DNA of 17,781 bases, taken from NCBI GenBank assembly GCA_027325115.1, contig DAHWFG010000492.1:1-17781 (forward strand), written 5' to 3'. This DNA comes from JAKBCQ01 sp021807585 (lineage in GTDB: Bacteria > Planctomycetota > Planctomycetia > Isosphaerales > Isosphaeraceae). Shown in pieces: positions 15,277 to 17,781 of the stretch. The position numbers were made by a program, and so were the translations under genes. Every line of letters begins with the position of its first letter. Within the stretch, counting starts at the first letter, position 1. The notes below the pieces were generated by a model. That model did not search any database and was not told where the DNA came from. It saw only the letters and a program-made list of their open reading frames with translations.

Positions 15277-16023
15277 ATGAAAGATCGGCCATTGATCGGT
15301 ATCAACATGGATTACCGCGCGACCGTCAAGGGGCGCGCTCCGTTCAGCGTCATTCACAGCGGCTATTACGAATGCGTTTTGTCCGCGGGGGCGTTGCCGA
15401 TCATGATTCCCCCCCTGTTTCGCGAGCACGACCTGACGCCGATCCTCGATCGGCTCGACGGCGTGATTTTGACGGGGGGAGACGACCTCGATCCCGTCAA
15501 GATGAACCTTGGTTTTCACCCATCGGTGACGGTCATGAACGAACGGCGTGAGGCTTCGGATCGCCTCCTTTGCAAGCTCGTTCTGGCGAAGAAAAAGCCG
15601 GTGTTGGCGATCGGCGTGGGGATGCAGGAGCTGAACGTCGTCGCCGGCGGTTCGCTGTACGTCCATCTTCCCGAGGAGTTGCCCAAGTCGATGCCTCACC
15701 GCGATCCCCAGGGGGGCATGCACAGGCATATCATCGTTTGCGAACCCGGATCACGTATGGAGGATATTTACGGACCTGGGGAGATCTGCGTGACGAGCAA
15801 CCACCACCAGGGGGTTCGCAAGTTGGCGCCGATTTTCCGCGCCGGGGCGTTTTCTCCCGACGGCCTGATCGAGGCGTACGAGGGGAAAGAGAAAAACTGG
15901 TTCGCGGTCGGCGTTCAGTGGCACCCCGAAAACGAGGGGAACATCTCGCTCGACATGCAACTGTTCGAGGCGTTCCTCGAGGCGACCGCGGGCAAAACGC
16001 TCGCTCTCGCCAAGGCGAGCTGA
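15277..16023 (+). CDS. Peptidase C26 / class-I glutamine-amidotransferase-like protein lacking the catalytic Cys
   Basis: A 248-residue member of the gamma-glutamyl-GABA hydrolase (PuuD-like, peptidase C26) family. It has RPLIGINMDYR at the N-terminus, ILTGGDDLDPV (64-74), the nucleophile-elbow region PVLAIGVGMQELNVVAGGSL (108-127), VTSNHHQGV (172-180), and VQWHPENEG with His216 and Glu218. In active family members the elbow reads G-I-C-R-G-M-Q; here the cysteine position is Gly113 (codon GGC at 15613-15615) and the Arg is Val. Hydrolysis by the usual Cys-His-Glu triad is therefore not expected. AGGAAGG lies 5 bases before the ATG. It is isolated from metabolic neighbours: a candidate ncRNA precedes it and a hairpin follows. 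It may be a binding or regulatory protein, or a substituted enzyme. Confidence 0.92.
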   Translation: MKDRPLIGINMDYRATVKGRAPFSVIHSGYYECVLSAGALPIMIPPLFREHDLTPILDRLDGVILTGGDDLDPVKMNLGFHPSVTVMNERREASDRLLCKLVLAKKKPVLAIGVGMQELNVVAGGSLYVHLPEELPKSMPHRDPQGGMHRHIIVCEPGSRMEDIYGPGEICVTSNHHQGVRKLAPIFRAGAFSPDGLIEAYEGKEKNWFAVGVQWHPENEGNISLDMQLFEAFLEATAGKTLALAKAS

Positions 16024-16049
16024 ACCGCGAAACGACGTTCGATTCGATG

Positions 16050-16077
16050 CGAGGCGGGCGCGCAATCGCCCGCCTCG
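16050..16077. terminator. Perfect 11-bp GC-rich hairpin
   Basis: CGAGGCGGGCG (16050-16060) is exactly complementary to CGCCCGCCTCG (16067-16077), loop CGCAAT. It begins 27 bases after the stop of the glutamine-amidotransferase-like gene. There is no T-run, so it is either a Rho-assisted or stabilising 3' hairpin. Confidence 0.6.
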
Positions 16078-16156
16078 AGCACACCGATCGAGAGCGGCGA
16101 GCCGGCTCCATGACGGATTTTCCCGCTTACTTCATCATTATCACAAAAAATTATCA

Positions 16157-16738
16157 ATGAAAAAGCCGAAGAAGCCTTGCGCCGCGAAAACAATTGTTAC
16201 AATTCTTCATACTATTCTGACCTCTTTTTTAATCTGCACCATTCTCTACATGCATTTTCGCACTCCTATTCATAAAGTTTCTCAGAGTACTCAGAATATT
16301 GATATCAATCCGGTCAAACCCGGGCGTTTCCAAGAAACGCCCAAAGCTCTTACTGATGTATTAAAGACTATTCAAGGTTCAGCACGATACGACATTGAAG
16401 ATCGTTATTACATGAAAATAGAGATGATGTACAACGACCACATAGAGTCATGTCAGACTATGTTGGCTTCCACAATTCAAAAATTATCTGTAATGAATGG
16501 CTTGTCACTTAATCCGGATACAATTGTACTCTCTAAAGATTTTTATAACGATTTGAGACGACATTGCGTCAAAGATTCTCAACCAATGATAGGTTTCTGT
16601 GTTATGTCTTGCTCAGATATCTTGTCATGTATAGAGTCTATTAATTCCATAAAGTACAAAAGAACCGAAATATCTGTCAGAAAGAGCATCGCTAATACTA
16701 ATACTAATACTAATACTAATAATAACATTATAAAATAA
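16157..16738 (+). CDS. AT-rich orphan ORF, single-pass membrane protein with Asn-Thr repeat tail
   Basis: A 193-residue frame. The product starts with a Lys-rich stretch (MKKPKKPCAAK) and one hydrophobic helix (about 12-33, TIVTILHTILTSFLICTILY), suggesting a membrane anchor with the remainder outside the cytoplasm. The rest is soluble with several cysteines (for example GFCVMSCSDILSC). It ends in an Asn-Thr repeat (NTNTNTNTNNN) encoded by four tandem TAATAC units at 16693-16716. No family is recognised. Base composition is much more AT-rich than every neighbour and codon use is different, suggesting recent transfer. There is no clear ribosome binding site before the ATG (AAAAAATTATCA), which lowers confidence. 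The 582-base length without a stop in AT-rich DNA favours a real gene. Confidence 0.6.
   Translation: MKKPKKPCAAKTIVTILHTILTSFLICTILYMHFRTPIHKVSQSTQNIDINPVKPGRFQETPKALTDVLKTIQGSARYDIEDRYYMKIEMMYNDHIESCQTMLASTIQKLSVMNGLSLNPDTIVLSKDFYNDLRRHCVKDSQPMIGFCVMSCSDILSCIESINSIKYKRTEISVRKSIANTNTNTNTNNNIIK
16693..16722 (+). repeat. Hexanucleotide microsatellite (TAATAC)x4
   Basis: Four exact TAATAC units occupy 16693-16716, followed by TAATAA. They lie inside the 3' end of the AT-rich ORF, in frame, so unit gain or loss would change the Asn-Thr tail by two residues without a frameshift. Confidence 0.85.
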
Positions 16739-17751
16739 TAGCCATCTTCACATGATAAATCCATAGATAACTTACATTAAGATTTTCAGTCAATTTTTCT
16801 GGATCAAACGATTATGCTGTATGTGGAGTTTCGATGTGGCGGAATGCAGACAAACAAAAATGCCGGGTTCGAATCGGTCGGTGAAGAGATCGAATCGGCG
16901 GCGACTCACCATGTCAACATGATGACTGGCATCCAAAAATCGGTCCATTCGACGCCCCCACATTTTCAATCAATCGTTCTTCCACAAGGTATTGTTGGAG
17001 GATTCTGCTCCGACAGATCCGATATTCGCAGGCGTTCGGGCGATCAAGGCGCCCAATCACTTACCTATCTCCTTTCGCATTGTGAGTCCGGATTCACAAT
17101 ATCATCGCAATTACGAGCCCGATGCGCACGCGACTCGATCGATTTCGATTCCAATCATCGCCAAACCGTTGATCGAACAGCAACAGCAACGAGCCCAAAT
17201 CCCAAAACCCCAAGATCGATGATCCCATTGGACGCAACCGCGTCACATGGCTTAACTTGGGATCAGACGACGAATCGCTTGATCGCCAATCCCCATCGTC
17301 TGTCTCCCCGACCGGCCTTGTGATGCGACCGATGTTTCCAAAAAACAACACAATCGCATCGATTATTTCATGATGTGAGATAAGTTTTCTAGAGAATCGC
17401 GAGCTAAACCCTTAAAAACAAGACTTTTCGATCTTCGGGAACCCCCCTCCAAAAAAATCGACAAAACCGGAAAACGGGTCTTGCAATCCGAACGCGCGGT
17501 CGTTAAGGTATGGATTTTAGACCGATCGACGTGATTCGGAACCTCTCGATTCACTTATCGATCAATCGACTCTCGGCGGTTACCCCCCACCGCCCCCGCG
17601 ATATCCTCAGGTTTGGTTTGGGTTAAGCAATATGGATCAGAGCGAGGTTCTACCCCACATTCGGGTTATCCTCGATCGATGAACCGTTGCGCACCAGACA
17701 GTTCGGAATCGATATCCCGATTACGCGGCGCCAAGATTGAGGATCAAACAA
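16739..17751. other. About 1 kb without a convincing gene
   Basis: Several overlapping frames are open here (for example 16814-17323), but their translations are low in hydrophobic pattern, lack ribosome binding sites and resemble no family, so I do not call them genes. The stretch holds a 22-bp near-palindrome (17079-17100), an adjacent segment resembling a dispersed planctomycete intergenic repeat (17109-17140), and a weak sigma70-like pair (TTGCAA 17481-17486, 17 bases, TAAGGT 17504-17509) upstream of the gene start at the window end. It may contain decayed gene remnants. Confidence 0.45.
17079..17100. repeat. 22-bp near-perfect palindrome
   Basis: ATTGTGAGTCC (17079-17089) and GGATTCACAAT (17090-17100) are reverse complements except for one pair (G-T at the eighth position). 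The symmetric shape would suit a dimeric repressor operator or part of a repeated element. No promoter or clear target gene is adjacent, so a repeat origin is slightly preferred. Confidence 0.5.
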
Positions 17752-17781
17752 ATGAGCGCGCATCAAGAGAAGAGAAGAGAA
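17752..17781 (+). CDS. Probable start of a gene running off the window
   Basis: ATG at 17752 is preceded by GAGGA (17739-17743) with an 8-base spacer, a good arrangement. The ten visible codons read MSAHQEKRRE and stay open to the end. The charged start is encoded partly by a purine run (AGAGAAGAGAAGAGAA). Too little is visible to suggest a function. Confidence 0.4.
   Translation, partial: MSAHQEKRRE

Noticed and set aside
16814..17323. 169-codon open frame on the plus strand
   Set aside because: No ribosome binding site, no recognisable domain, overlapping alternative frames of similar quality, and it crosses a palindrome and a repeat-like segment; more likely non-coding or decayed DNA.

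Overview
This window looks like a chromosomal segment of a bacterium of the phylum Planctomycetota. The support is a DUF1559-type pseudopilin with the planctomycete HX9DG C-terminal signature, a secreted FGly-type sulfatase, a very large GH123/DUF4091-like secreted protein, and long lineage-style insertions in respiratory complex I subunits. The DNA is fairly GC-rich and strikingly dense in CGATCG; genus and family cannot be fixed from sequence alone.

Layout. Bases 1-2978 hold three rightward genes for exported proteins: a small secreted beta-sandwich-like protein whose signal peptide is cut off from the mature part by an in-frame TAA, the DUF1559 pseudopilin, and a membrane-anchored secreted protein of unknown function. 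Bases 2979-3322 are a convergent intergenic region carrying REP-like palindromes in opposite orientations, bracketed by an imperfect direct repeat. Bases 3323-6902 are a leftward set: sulfatase, OsmC-like peroxidase, alpha/beta-hydrolase esterase and PNPOx-like FMN protein. The last two are directly abutting, so they are probably translationally coupled. A doubtful small leftward ORF (7076-7264) lies behind it.

Bases 7407-11646 encode nuoL and nuoM, two proton-pumping subunits of NADH:quinone oxidoreductase, as a rightward pair. They are not followed by nuoN nor preceded by nuoK. NuoL carries a histidine-rich loop. NuoM carries two canonical EF-hand calcium-binding loops inserted in the segment between its second and third predicted membrane helices, which is the most unusual protein architecture here. 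A 976-residue secreted GH123/DUF4091-like enzyme follows (11714-14644).

Bases 14645-15276 are non-coding but structured: a sigma70-like promoter, two strong hairpins and a hairpin followed by six T form a candidate small RNA or attenuated leader ahead of a class-I glutamine-amidotransferase-like gene (15277-16023). That protein has the peptidase C26 fold signatures but a glycine where the catalytic cysteine should be. The last 1.7 kb is accessory-like: an AT-rich orphan ORF for a single-pass membrane protein ending in a hexanucleotide microsatellite, then about 1 kb without a convincing gene but with a 22-bp near-palindrome, and finally a probable gene start running off the window end.

No classical mobile element, CRISPR array, tRNA or rRNA was seen.
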